Below are positions 23,567-36,060 of a stretch of DNA of 60,537 nt, piece after piece. The translations under genes were made by a program, and so were the position numbers. This DNA is from Hypsibius dujardini (lineage: Eukaryota; Tardigrada; Eutardigrada; Parachela; Hypsibiidae): positions 1 to 60,537 of the forward strand of contig LRSR01014198.1 in the NCBI GenBank assembly GCA_001579985.1, in the 5' to 3' direction. Below the pieces are notes generated by a model, which saw only the letters and a program-made list of their open reading frames with translations, had not been told where the DNA came from and ran no database searches. The number at the start of each line of letters is the position of its first letter. Position 1 is the first letter of the stretch.

Positions 23567-24110
23567 TGTCGGGGCACTGATCAGGCACGAGGGCTATACC
23601 GAATATGTTCTGCCCAGTAGAATTTTTGGAAATAGTGTGATTTTGAACGACCGCGGACGCCAGCCCATGTTTAGCACGACTTATAATGGAGTTCCTGAAA
23701 AACACAGTCGCAGCTATAATATAGTAAGATCAACAACTAAAAGGCCTAAGGCATATCACGGTTTCTGGGTCGTGCAGTAAATGCGTTGTCTGGACAAAGT
23801 GACGCCGAAGATGGACTGTCCTGCCTCAACCTGTTCCCAAATTACTCGATTCGTACATCCTCGTACGGAAATGGCTTTCACATTGCCTGTATTTGTAGCA
23901 CAACAATATGCTCGATTGTGACAGAGCCTGGTATTGTCTCTCCAGTAGGCAGTCCATCCACCCAACAAGACCCCTTACTGATTTACCAATGTTCGCCCAG
24001 TAAAGAGAGTCAGCCTTGTAGTCTATCGCCATGGCAAAGACATACATTCCCGTAACCAATACAAACTGGCCTGTTCCATTCATTACAGGCTGATTTTCTG
24101 TAGTGGCCAC
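23567..24110 (-). pseudogene. LDL-receptor YWTD propeller fragment
   Basis: Minus strand. The upstream part has AMAIDYKADSLYWANIG, the classic YWTD blade signature (A-x-D-x-x-x-x-x-LYW). In a shifted frame it continues AYWRDNTR and SIFGVTLSRQRIYCTTQKP. A donor at 23759 (phase 2) joins an exon at 23567-23694 (GQNIFGIALVPDQCPDS), which ends at a strong GTAAGT donor. Repeated IFGI/V-x-L motifs fit blades of a beta-propeller as in LDLR, LRP or nidogen, so the parent was an extracellular receptor. No EGF or LDL-A modules are visible nearby. At least one frameshift, or an unseen small intron, separates the two halves. Confidence 0.5.
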
Positions 24111-24806
24111 CAGGTTCGACGACAAGTGATGGTATCCTTACGTTCAATCTGAGGCGCGAAAACATCTGACGTGATTTAAGTCGCGCCCAAGTATAGTGTA
24201 CTCACATGCGCCTATGAACTATCGATAGTATGCAATGAAGGGTAGTCAGTACCCAGCTGTTCCACGCGTTAGGTCTGTTACCGTATTTGAAATCCATTAA
24301 TCTTTGTGGATGTGCAAGTTAATCTTTGCAATGGAACAGAATCGTTTAAACTCTCGTGCCCTTCGCACCCGTGCCTTCCTTGTTCAGTTCAGCTAAGTTA
24401 GCGTGGAGGTGGACCATACATGTGACTAATTTTTATGACCGAACAAATCAGTAGCGAGAACAAGAGCTGCTCCATTATTTTTCTATTCATCAAAATTACA
24501 TTAGAGCGTTAAAACGAAATCAATGAAATTCAAATTGAAATCAGCCAGTTTCGATATTTCATAGCGGAATTTTGCTGCACAATATTGTGGGCATGATGCG
24601 CTGGAACGTGGTCATCTTCCACCTGGCCTCAGCTCGACGAGCCGTTTCGCTTTAGCCGTGTCTGGACTCTCGATTCCCTTGTGGATTGAACGAGTCAAAG
24701 TCTAAAAAGCTGGAGAATAGCCAAACTTATCGGTGATTTTTAGATCTGTGAAAGCTGCTAGAAAGCTGCATGATGGTGTATGACATGTTGCTTAGGTAGA
24801 TTCTGT

Positions 24807-25979
24807 CTAGCTGGGATGCGCCCCAACGATGGTATTAGGAGTCAACACCGCTCGCAGTCGTCGAAACAAGCGATGAACCGCAATGCGGTAGTTGTTCCAA
24901 AACAGCCCGTAAATGACCGGAGAGATGTAGTGTTGGATGAAGGTGAAGTACGTGACGAGTCGTCTGGTAGGGACACTTACTTGAATGACGGAACGCTGAA
25001 TCAACAAAGACATTAAATAGTTCGGGACATGTGAAATTATTGCGCAAAATACCATGGCCATGCTGCCCAGGAAAGAACTCCAGACGATCCCAACAACCAA
25101 TGTGACAGGATGAGCTGAAACCGCCCCTCTTTAGCCTAGAAAAACTCTTAGTTAGAATTTACTGATTTTTTTAGTTCCACTTCTTATGAAGGAGTTATCT
25201 ATTTTCATTCCGAAAGTAGATTTGCTTCGATGGCTGAGAAACGGAAAACCTACCCACTCCTACAGGTCGTCGAGACTGCTGAAAGTGTCGTATTTTTGTC
25301 TTGTGGCAATCATCAAGATCCTCAGTTGGCTGACAAACAGCAGCGGTAGGAACATCGGCCCCATCATCACCTCAGAAATCTCAGCCCAGCTACCCTTTGG
25401 GGAGAAGTGCTTGTCCCCTGTACAGGGTAGCCAAATCAGGTCCTGCCAATACACAGCAAACCTCGGAACCGACAATAAAAGAGGTACGACGAAGGTCGAA
25501 ATCAAGCCCGCGACAACAGCTTTCTGTTTTGTGATGGAGTTGCGATATTTGATGGCGAATTCGACGGACAACCAGCGATCGACGCTGATGGCAAAATTTG
25601 CGAGAATAGACGCAGAGGTGGCGTAGAATATCAGAGCGGTGGCGAGGCTTTGATTGAGAAAGGTAATAAAAGGGGTGTGAGTGGCGTAGCGCAGCGGAGC
25701 GGTGGTGGCGCCGGACAGACCAGCCAGGAGTGAGGCTACTGCCAGGCAGATATGCAGGAAAATGTAGGGCTCTTTGTGGCGCCACAGTGAGAAGATGATG
25801 AGGTTGAAGGTTTGTGTGGCGATCATGGTGGTGCTGATGAGGATGGGGGGTAGCTGGGCGTCCATCAGTTGTGCCGGTGTGATAGGAGGACATGGACGCG
25901 GGCCAGTCTGGTTGGTTGCTGATTCGTTAGGCCGAATGAATGCAGATGTGAGGCTTACCAACGAATAGTTTATTTTCAC
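24807..25979 (-). CDS. Class A (rhodopsin-like) GPCR, two exons
   Basis: Minus strand. Exon 1 (25979 to about 25260) has an ATG start and an N-terminus with glycosylation sites NESA and NQTG. TM1 is LISTTMIATQTFNLIIF, TM2 HICLAVASLLAGL, and TM3 ends in the DRW version of DRY (ISVDRWLSVEFAIKYR). TM4 is VVAGLISTFVVPLLLSVP, and TM5 is FLPLLFVSQLRILM. Exon 2 (about 25110-24807) supplies TM6 (WSSFLGSMAMVFCAIIS) and TM7 with the NPxxY variant SPVIYGLFW, then a cytoplasmic tail. The exon 1 donor is unclear: CTGTAGGA/GTAGGT at 25240-25265 does not give a clean phase. The ligand is unknown; biogenic amine or peptide type cannot be decided. Confidence 0.72.
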
Positions 25980-25999
25980 GTTTCTTCGCTGTTTCGAAC

Positions 26000-28400
26000 C
26001 GATAAGCTAATTGGCTTAACGGTAATGTTTGCGTGGTTAGGAGTTAACTGTAGAATCGGGCTCAGGTCGTTACTTCTAAAACTGCTCGATTTAAGAGAAA
26101 CGATCGAGTGCCTCAAGGACTGCGTCATAGTTCATGAAAAAAATTGGCATTCTAGGTAAGATATTTAGCGGTAGACATTAGTGAAGCAACGCAAAACTTG
26201 ATAAGCATTACCACTCAGTCAGTAGCAGAAACGATGCTGACAGGGAAAGCACCAGGACTTAAAAGTCGCACACCGACTTTAAAGGAGCTTTTGGAAAAGT
26301 AAAAGCATAAATGAGAACGTCTACGTACGTCACCTGCGACTCGAAAGAGATAATCAATCTCGCTCAAGCTGGTTGACTGATGAAAACGGATTGGTATACG
26401 AAACCAAATGAGCGGGACTCTGCAAAACGCCGAAAGAAAGCGATCATATGCCTTTCTGTTTAGCATTAAGTGAAGTGTGACGTATCTAGTCAATACTATC
26501 TGCCGAGGAGTGTTTATATCGTTCATTATAATTGCTAAATTAGAGGGACATAACGCACTTGTCTTATAACAATCTTCCGTGCCACGGGCGAATTGGGCGA
26601 CAGGAGAGGGGATGGTAATTTTAAACACCACCCTTTCCTACACGTCAGCAGTAATTATTTTTCTTAACTGGATATCTCCATGGTATGAAACAGTTCGAGT
26701 AGATTGCCTCCTCCCTGTTCCGACTCGTTTAGTCAACCAGAGACGTGCACGGCAACGCTCGAGAGCGCTCGGGATAATGTAGTTCAAAGGGCATGAAACG
26801 GATCTAGCGCTTGGTGAAAATAGTCATCTTTGGTTTGATGAGGATGTCAAGCAGAAAAGACTGATTATTATAAGATTGATTATTTTGCCCAACTACTCCC
26901 GTTCCGGTTGCGTAACTACCATTTTTTAAGGAACGAAAAGACAAGTCAATCACGATTAAGCGATAATGACAAATGAACAATGTTCTTGGGCACGAGTTTG
27001 GTCGCACTTGACACTGGGATAAGTTGCCCTTTCGGCAAAGTACCATCTTTTGGCCGTTAAACGGTTCGAACTAAAGCGTTAATCATAAAACTGATAGTGC
27101 AGTGACCAAATAGAGTGGAATATTTTGATGCGCCAAGCCTCATTCTGTCGAATCAGAAGTGTCGACGCAGGTTTCCGCGTCTGGATTGAGATTTGGCTAA
27201 ATATGGGACAATGTTTTATTTAAAAGCAGGGGTCAGTTTTGATGCACGCGTAGTATACCTTTGGAGGTACTTCGCAGTTGGTGCATAATCTACGAATGGC
27301 ATCGACAAAAGACCGTTTTAATCTGATGCGATTTGATTTTAAATAGTCATTTGATAATAATTTGATTTTGCTTTGACGGGACAATTAAAATCTCGCAATT
27401 TATCATTTATACTGTACATAATAATTTCAGCGGGATAATACGCACATGTATTTCCTAGCAGTTATTTAGATATATTTGAGCAATTACTAGTATTCTCGTC
27501 AATTTTTTTGTGGCAGGGTAAAGACATTTTTTATGGCCAGACTAGAATGTATTTTTCCCAAAAGAAATGACGAATGAGAAATATCCTAGACCAAAGCATT
27601 TACTCTTTACTCAACTTTTGTCTGCAACACTCGAGTTTATTATCTACTTTTTTTCAAAATATGACGGTAGCGGACTCAGCGGGTTCGTTCATATGCTGTT
27701 AGCCACTTCCGGTGCTGATTTGCCAGTTAATCACCTACACTTGCGGGCGGTCTACTCTTCATTCCATTTGGATTGGGTTTGTAAAGGGGCCCAGCGCCTG
27801 GGTTAAATAACAAAATATGTCCAATCAACGGTGGTCAGCCACAAGCGGCTCCACCCTTCCGGATAGGCCCTCTGTCTGTTGTCGTATGCGAATTTGACGA
27901 GGCCCGCCCACCTAGTCTAATTCTTTCTCTCTCTTACGACTTTCTCCCAATTGTGTGTCTGCAACCACATCATAGAAATGGCTCAAGCTTGTTGTTCTTA
28001 GACCAATCTCCCATTGAGATCCTCCTCCTCCGTCAGTCTCCAGACGTACCAACGTCAGAATAAATGCAACTGGTGATAATATATTCACTTTTAGATAAAA
28101 TTGAAAAACGACCCCTAAACCCCAAAACATATGGCAGGGCCAGGCTCCGCGAGTCTGGACCGCTGAAAACTATTGGCTCAAATTTACCTTTTAAGATTTC
28201 TGAAAAATGGTAAAAATATTGAGCTGGAGGTTATTTTTAACTACTAGTAAAAACAGGCTGAAAAGTGAAATACTGCCTCAATTTGATTTAAATTTCATAC
28301 TGTAATCTATTTGTAGACCCTTCCGCAGCAGCAGCAACGGGAATTTCTCCGGGACTTCTTTCTGTTTATCATAAATTTGACTGGCAATCCGCGAATGTGT
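26000..28400. other. No gene supported
   Basis: Scattered short open frames on both strands lack splice context or recognisable domains. Confidence 0.4.
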
Positions 28401-28669
28401 ATTGCCGGCGAAAACGTATCAGTATGAACGGACACTCAAGAAAAAAAAACCGGCACGCAAAGAACCGGTTCCAAACAGAAACCAAACGGGAACCGTATTT
28501 CGAACCGGTTGTCATCTCCCTCTAACTGCATGGCACTGTATTGCCCGTGCGGCCCACCATAGACGCCATAAGTTGCGTCACTCTGCTCGCCACACAAGCA
28601 GTGTTGCCGATTTCTTCACTTCCTTGTTCGGCTTTTATTCCTCGTTCACTGCTCGTTCTAGTTCACAAA

Positions 28670-28833
28670 ATGGCGGTGCAATCAAAGTTGAGACGCTATA
28701 TTCGAACACTGTTTGCATTTGCAGGAACAAAATCCGATATGGACGGCAGTGAATTGATCAAGGAATTGGCACCGAAACTCCTCGTGGAAATGTTCATGTG
28801 CCTCGATTTGCCGTCCCGAATCCGTCTGCGACG
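28670..28833 (+). CDS. First exon of an F-box protein
   Basis: The ATG at 28670 opens a 54-codon exon ending at a strong GTAAGA donor (phase 2). Residues 30-54, ELIKELAPKLLVEMF and then CLDLPSRIRLRR, match the F-box pattern LxxLPxElLxxIFxxLdlpdrirlr, the Skp1-binding helix bundle of SCF ubiquitin ligases. No substrate-recognition domain is seen downstream; the following 500 bases hold an inverted-repeat element, so the rest is distant, lost or elsewhere. Confidence 0.55.
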
Positions 28834-28958
28834 GTAAGACATGAATACGGAACGGGTTAAATGTATTCGGAGAATCCCGGATGTGTGTGTGTTGTAGTGA
28901 ACTCGGAATTTGCGACTGGACGCTCCATTAGCTTTGTAAATCAATCAATTAATCAATC

Positions 28959-29312
28959 ACGTAGCCGTCCCTCTCGAGCACTCTTTTGATAACTTTGAAT
29001 GGCGAATATTTTCTGAATAACCTCGTTTTGCACTTTTCCGAAAGGTATTTAAAATTGCAACAAGTTTTGAGTTAGCAAGATGCATTGCAGAGAAAAAGAG
29101 GAAGAACCATAAAAAAACTTATTCTGGGATGGGATGAACTTGGGTCGCTGAGCTTCTCAAACTTTTCTCTGTAACTAGACCAGTCAGCTGAAAACTTTGA
29201 ATTTTGAAGGTTGCAATTTTAAATACCTATCGGAAAAGTGCAAAACGAGGTTAATCAGAAAATATTCGCCATCCAAAGTTATCAAAAGAGTGCCCGAAAG
29301 GGACGGCTACGT
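28959..29312. mobile_element. MITE-like element with about 100-base inverted arms
   Basis: The left arm (from ACGTAGCCGTCCCT, 28959 to about 29062) and the right arm (about 29208 to 29312, ending GGACGGCTACGT) are inverted copies differing at only a few positions. The shared blocks include TTGATAACTTTG, GCGAATATTTTCTGA and CCTCGTTTTGCACTTTTCCG. A spacer of about 145 bases is unique. No coding sequence is present. AATC repeats flank the left end. Confidence 0.85.
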
Positions 29313-29319
29313 CAGATGA

Positions 29320-31640
29320 CGTCAAAGGATTTTTTTTTTAAAAATTGAAAATGACAAAAAGTTTGCCAACTCAACAAGGAGTCATAAAAAAATAGATTGG
29401 AACACGAAAACAATAATTCATGGTCACTGCGGCTGGCGACCCGGCGAGATTTAAGGACGATTTCAAAGCGCCGGGTTGCCCTTAATCATTTATTCAATTA
29501 ATTCGTGTATTTTGCATCCAGCGTTTTTGTTGAAAAAACCGGATCTGAAAAAATTAAAGCATAAAATCATAATCAGAACTATGTGAGATAGAATATCGAA
29601 TTTGTGATCAATCAATCAGTTGTGAAGAATATCCTTAATCAATCAATCAATCAATCAATCGATCCAGTGTCCGCTTCAGTGTACATCACGTTTTTATTTA
29701 TACCTTTTAGGTTAAGTCTACTAAAAATTTGTTATTAGAGTCTGTTCGGAGCCACCCGTTAACTTGAATCCTATCCATAAATAACTAAACGTTAACTCTA
29801 ACATTAAGGTATGGCGCGCGTTTTCTGTGTTCGGTGACCAACCATAAAAAAACACAAACTGTTAAAAAGCACAGCAATTTCTGAGCTGATCAGGGGCGCA
29901 CAAAGCCAATTAATTAAATTGAAACTAAAAAATAAAGCCGGTGGCAGTAAGCGGGTCCCAATTCCAGGGTAAAAAAATGGCCTTTAAAAAATAATTTCTC
30001 CCTTAAGAACGAGTCAGTTTCCCGGATTCCAAATAGAACCAACAAATCACAGAATGAATTCCACTTTGAAATATGTTTTGCTTTGAATTTAATTAACAAC
30101 AGCAAAGTATGTAAATTAATCGGAAGATGCGATCCTTGAACTTGATTTTTGAGGAGCAGTGTTATCGTAAATCATGGCAAGTCGATATCCCGCCCCTTTT
30201 CATGAGGTTATACGGACTTAAGGATAAGACTCAACGTTATGAATCTCTCCAAACAGACTCTATTTAGCATTTTTGCGTCTAACATTTTTATATTAGTTTT
30301 AGACAGTATTGGAGTTGGTTGACCAATTTTTTTTCTGATTGGTTGGCAAATCTCATAATATTGAGCACCATTTTGTGTCATACTATCCTCTGTCTGTTTG
30401 TCTGTTTGTCTAGGCCTGCCTGCCTGTGCCTGCTTGTACCTGCCTGCGCCGTCTTATCCCAATATCTCGTGTTTTAAATAGTGTGTTGATTCTGGCAGTA
30501 CATACATGACGTGCTCCACCCCGCCAGGCCGAAGGGGTAATAAAACACCTACAAATAGCTTGAAATCCCTTCTTAACCGACCATAATCCACTGCTGTATA
30601 AATGTATTTTAAGAGAATGATTCATATATAACTGATCGTTGCTTTGGACAACAGAAGCCCTGCCATCCTTTAAAGTTGTAAGAGATATATGGAACCGAAA
30701 CAAGGACACAACAGGGTTTCAATCATGTAACAGCGTAGTATAAAAACTAAACGTATTTGTCAAGGTTTTTAGCTTATGTTAGCTTGAAGGGGCGTAATTT
30801 AATCAGTAAGCCGGTATTTCCTTAACTATTCATTTTAATAACTTTTCCTGAACTAAAGATATCATTCAACCCCCCCCCCCACAAGGAATATTTCTTCGAT
30901 TTTTGCGCGGTAAAATTGTTTAAATGTCGTCATAATAGTTTTCACCGCTTTTCGGCGTTGGAAAACCAGTAGGAGCGACAGCTCGACTCCCAGAACGGCT
31001 TCGGCTTTGGCGGCTGGGGTGCCTCTTTGGGCGAGGGTCAAATTTCCATTTCCTTGCTCTACAAAAACGACATATTTGATTATATCAATGGTCATAAACC
31101 AAACAATGGGCTTTATTGCATTAGATACACCTCACATCGCCTTCCCTCAAGCTTCAAACGTTTACAAAATGGTCGACAACATTAGATTGCTCACAAAACC
31201 AGAATAGCATCGTACCTGGGCACTCCTGAAAGTAAACGGCCCCACTGAAAAGTAATTAACACCGGCAAGGAACCGGCTCATACGTATAAGTAGTTGACCT
31301 CAGTAATGAACCCGCTCGTGCAAGTAAGTAAACCTGTGATGAGTTTTGAGCCGTCGCAATTTTTGTACTGACAAACCATTGTCAGATATTTTAACCATGG
31401 CGTCTAAGTCTAAAATCGATTGCTGTTAGAGCTTATGCAACGCTCGCAATGTCCGCCAAAAATTGGCGCTTTAATTAATAAACAAAAGAAAAAAAAAGAC
31501 AAACCAATTAAAAAACTATTATACAAGTAATAAAAGACACATACAAACATACAGACCACAATAGATTAATACAGACATACACACATTCAAACATTTAGTC
31601 CCACAGACATTCAGACATTCAGACCGATTCGCGAAATCCA
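29320..31640. other. No gene supported; simple repeats
   Basis: An AATC array occurs at about 29636-29663 and CTGT/TGCC-rich simple sequence at 30390-30450. No coding exon was recognised. Confidence 0.4.
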
Positions 31641-31654
31641 ATAAAACGAGGGAT

Positions 31655-31909
31655 ATGGCGCGCGATCTTTTCGCTGAACCTTGCAAAGTCGCGAGGGAGG
31701 TTATCGACAAAGGCATCTTCTATCCACAAAGAAGGTTCCAGATGCTCCTACTTGACGAGAAAATGGTGGATGTTATCGTCATGCTGGTCGTGGCAAACGT
31801 CGTGGATGGCAGAGTCATGCAAGACAAGGCTGAAATGAAAGAAAAACAAAATATGTGGCACTGGCAGGCAGACATTCAGACAGATTTTCAGGAAACATTC
31901 AGACATTGA
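31655..31909 (+). CDS. Hypothetical exon-like ORF flanked by CAGACATTCA repeats
   Basis: From an ATG, 70 codons (MARDLFAEPCKVAREV onward) show marked G/C third positions, as real exons here do, and a hydrophobic VIVMLVVANVV segment. The frame ends inside CAGACATTCAGACA repeats, which also precede it at 31590-31625. No family is recognised, and no splice sites were found. Confidence 0.3.
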   Translation: MARDLFAEPCKVAREVIDKGIFYPQRRFQMLLLDEKMVDVIVMLVVANVVDGRVMQDKAEMKEKQNMWHWQADIQTDFQETFRH

Positions 31910-32479
31910 GATTCTTACTCATTGTGCTCGTTGATGTATTGCGCCAGACTGATGGTCGACTTGCGGAGACAGTAAGAGAATACCCACAGGGGTTTATACT
32001 CACAGAGGGGGCGAGTTTGGTGGACGACCCTGGGTGAAGCCCTCAATTTCGATAATTTCGTCCTAGTCTTCCCTTCAGGATGGGAAAGCAGAGGAATGTC
32101 GATAGGAATAAAAACCAGTGTGTAAAAGAAGACATTACTACAAAATAAATGGGAACTGTTTTCTAGAATAATATATTCGTGCAAATGATCGATAGAATTT
32201 GCCAAAAAGTGTTTAATGAAAGCCACAAAATTGTTTGAGACAGACAGGTCCGGCTTGATGTGGTGTCCTGTTTTGCGTGGCACAGCAGGGATGGCCGAAC
32301 GCAAATCCGGATGATGATCGTAGTGATTTCATTGGACTTTTTTTACTTCATAACTTTACAATGGTTGCGTTTGGTTGCCTCCTTCCTTGGCGAAAGGGCA
32401 AAAGAGGCAAACTTCATCCCGTGCCGAGGGCGAAAAAAAGCTTGTCCCTGCGATATCCCTATCAAAAAATAACATGAGA

Positions 32480-33900
32480 AATCATTCTAATAACTGCGAC
32501 TAAACACAAAATTTGAAAACACTGTAAGAATATGTAAATAGATGCATAATTTTGGCAACTACTTAACTCCGTTTGTCTGTTCGGTTGCGATTAACTGCCT
32601 GGTTTTTGCGAATTCATGATTATTCAGGACACCAATAATCAAATTTCAAAATGTAGACATGATTCGTTCTGTGAGTCACTCTATATGAAAATAAATTTAT
32701 TGTTAATAAATTAAGTTCGAGACAAAAATTTAAAGCCCGTTAAAGAGTGAAGTAAGACGAAGATTTTCTAACAGGTGTTATTGTATTTACTCGAAAATTC
32801 GTTTGACGCCGATTTAAGCGTTTTGGCATCCACACTTCCAACTGATACTTCATATGAAGTGCCATAAGCATTTTAGCTGACATGCTAAAAGGTAAAGATT
32901 TATGGTACTGAAACAATGGACAGTTTGGAACTTTCCATCGCCACCTGTGGTGACGGCGTAAAAGTGTTAGCTTGAACGTTTTTTCGGTCTAGTGCACTTG
33001 TCGAGTATTGGAACAACTGCTATTTAAAAGTTTTATGGTTACAGATAATGCGGGCATATGATATAGAATAGCATGCTTTGAATAAAGTCGGCAAAAACGG
33101 AAAATCCGGCATATCCGCCATACCCGCACATTCAGGTAGCAATTACTGGAAACCGTGCAATGCAAAATCAAACAATCAACGCAATAAAAATATGAATATG
33201 GGGTTATGTAATTAGTCGAAAAGCTGTTTTACAGAGTGAGTTCAAGCAAGAACCTTTAATCTGCCCTGAGGATCAAAATGAAATGGCCCAGCGCTGCCCA
33301 TGGCAAACAATTCGTTTAAAAAAAAACACATGACACAATCATCTGCATTAGCGGCTGCTGTCGTGTGGTTGATAAGAATCAGTACAAAACCTTGATCATT
33401 CCAAAGTACTATCCGTCAAAGAATTTAATAGACCTTTATTGCGGCACCATATATAACTATAATGTTTTACTCATGTCCGTCTGCATATGTTGGCCCGTTC
33501 AGAATCCAGGTCGCCATGTCATTGGTTTTGGGGTAGTGTAGACAGTAGTCAAATGTCTATCCTCGTCCGTGTGGTTACATACAGTTGTCTGCAGGTTGTC
33601 CGCATATGACAGACATTACGCAAATACAAGTTTTCTTTTGCCAATAGTTAAAACACGAGCCTGAAGTGCGATGAAATATTCTCAAAGTTATTGCGGATGA
33701 TTTGGTAGAATCCAATCGGATACCCTTTATACATATTCACACATGGGTTGTCTGCAAAACGAGAAATGCTGTGAAATAGGAGCAACTTTGCAGCACAACT
33801 GGTGTACATTTACCTGACACCACATTTTTAAAAAGAATCCGTTCCTTTGGTTTTGCTATGGCTATGTGCTACTATAGTCGATTTGCGTTTGTGCGTCCTG
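32480..33900. other. No gene supported
   Basis: AT-rich sequence with no recognisable exon or element. Confidence 0.4.
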
Positions 33901-33934
33901 TAAAATAAAAAAATGCACCATTATTATGCGCGTG

Positions 33935-34165
33935 CGTGTGCATGTGTGAATGGGATAGTTTGTGCCTGTGTCCTGTTTCAGTGTCCGTGGACGTGTCTGT
34001 GTCTTTGTTTGAAGGTGTGTGTGTGTTTGTGTCTGTATTTGATTCTGACTCTGACTCTGCGTCTGCGTCTGCGTTTGTCCATTTTATGGGTGTTTGTGCC
34101 TTTGTGTGTTTGTGTTTGTGGCTGTAGCTGTGTGTTTGTCTCTCTCTCTCTCTCTCTCTCTGTAT
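33935..34165. repeat. TGTG/TCTG/TC-rich simple sequence
   Basis: A cryptic microsatellite of TGTGTCTGTG, CTGACTCTGCG and a pure (TC)n run at 34138-34161. Open frames of Cys-Val-Cys-Leu type across it are artefacts. Confidence 0.85.
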
Positions 34166-34204
34166 GTGTGCGTGCTAGCACATTCACATATAGCATCGCG
34201 GCGT

Positions 34205-34545
34205 TCAAGACGCGGGTGTTAGTCAAATTCGTTGCAAATCTTGCGAAAATTCCGGGTCGTTCTTTAGCCGGCTGTCGAAACTGTGCTCGTTAACTTTTTC
34301 CAGTGAATACCATTGGTTATTCAGTATCCTCTCGCCTTCTGTGAGCTTGTGCTCAGCTGAGCCATCGCTAGGTCCAAGTGCGAATTCAAAGTGTCCGGAT
34401 TGGCGTGTCTGAAATCACCGTGCCAATGGCATCCATAGAATTTAAGGATCCGTTTTTTTGGCCGATCCAAAGCATCCACAAGAAAATTCTTATTGCTCGC
34501 TTCCGGTTCCAAAAGGCTGTCATTCGCGTTCACCGGGTTCATCAC
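34205..34545 (-). pseudogene. Fragment of a PolB-associated endonuclease (large DNA transposon)
   Basis: The minus strand reads RPKKRILKFYGCHWHGDF near 34440, which resembles the conserved (E)xxGCxWHGCxxC strand found in the endonuclease-like region next to type-B DNA polymerases of Polinton-like and related elements. After one frameshift, EHSFDSRLKNDPEF matches the following W/xEHxFDxxLKxDPEF block of that family. No polymerase motifs, capsid genes or terminal repeats are visible nearby, so only a remnant remains. Confidence 0.5.
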
Positions 34546-35919
34546 GGCAATCTGATTCTGCTTGAAAATGCGAGCTCTCCGAAAAAAGCCGCAGTTTCAT
34601 TGTGATCACTGCAGCGCCAAATCTGTTAATCCTACCCGAAAGATCGATAAATAACGTTCAAAATTGTATTGCGTTTTGTGACAATGTCGCAACATCCATT
34701 TAACAGTAGTTGGCGAGGTTTCTGTTCACTTCAACCTTGTTCCGGCAGCGCCGCTATCTTTTTTTATGGAACTTCAATAATTTTTCTCTTTCAGAATTCG
34801 ATATTGCACTACAGCTGTTTATCTCCCGGCTCGGAGAGGGGATCATCTTACCGTGATAGTCTGGATGGCTAGCGCTGTGAGACAATTGGTTTTTTTATGA
34901 ACCGCTAGCCGCAGCCCAAGCGTCCCAAGAAATGCTAATAAAGTTGAAAGAATTTGGTAAGACGATTATCGTGAGCACTTTGAAGACAAAAGTGCCTTCA
35001 AACCCCGTAAATTATGCGCAATAATTATGAAATCGCGATGCTCCTCCCAAAAGAGCAAGTTGCAAATCTGTTCCAAATTGTCCAGCCCAATTTCTTTCGA
35101 TTCTTATAGGAAGCTCGTTTGGGCACCTTTGCCATCCTGGAGACAACCGTAGTTATTTAGGAACTCTCCACCATTGTTCACACTCCAGAAACAGTGCCAC
35201 AAAAAGAAAGGTGCCCCACCTACTTCTTTTACGGAAAGTTCAAATGGCAATGCTTGTTAGCATGACCTTTCGGCTGACTGAATGAAATTATCCCAGCGAA
35301 TCCACTGAAAACATTTTGTTCAGCCAATTAACTATTCAAAAAAAGTCCCCTGGCTCTGCCATGAGGGATGCTAGTCGCAACTGTAAGTACTCTAAACGAG
35401 CTTCAGGAAAAGAGCTCTGTCAACTTGTTCGTTTCATATGAAAAGGTCATATAAAATTGGACGCTGAGAAGCCCATCAGTAGCGCCACCACTAACACCAC
35501 GCAGGAGCAGGACGCAGACCCGACAACGGTTACCGGAGAACCGTTGGGAGAGTCTAATCGGAAACGTAAATCAACAATCAGATTTTTCTAAAAAAGTCAC
35601 TCGATAACGATCTGTTTCGTAGAGCTGCACAGATATATCTTTCAGGCAAACGTGCTTCAGTTGCGGAAAAGGAAACGGAGGATGTCGAATTTTTTAAGAA
35701 GAAAGAAGCGAGACTTTTGCGGATAATGAAAAGTAGCTGAACCTCGATAACCTTGTCTTTGTTTGAAATATCTGCCCGCTAATCACTTATTTGTTTTGTT
35801 TGCAGCTGTTTGTGACAGGTTGCCAAAAAGGCCAAGTTCAGCAAGCTCGGTATGTGCAGTTCGACAGACACATATTTGATGGCGTCACATTAGTGTTCAT
35901 TCAGACTGCAGGGCATGAA

Positions 35920-36060
35920 AAAAAAGTAGACAAAGAGACAGCTAAACAATCAAACACACAGATGGCAGATTTACCGACAGACAGACCGGTAGGCCGGGAT
36001 ACAGACAGAAATAAACAGACAGACAAACAAGACAGAAAAACAGTGAGCCAAGCAGATACG
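35920..36060. repeat. ACAG/AGAC-rich simple sequence
   Basis: Irregular GACAGACA-type repeats; a complementary CTGTTTGTCTGTC tract lies at 36485-36620. Confidence 0.75.

Noticed and set aside
26215-26631. 138-codon minus-strand frame
   Set aside because: No coding bias, splice context or recognisable motif; kept as unannotated.
31915-32304. 129-codon minus-strand frame with a hydrophobic FFYTLVFIPIDIPLL segment
   Set aside because: It was considered as a GPCR TM5 exon, but lacks neighbouring helices and diagnostic motifs.
33913-34293. 126-codon Cys/Leu/Val-rich open frame
   Set aside because: It runs through TGTG/TCTG and TC simple sequence; composition explains the openness in several frames.
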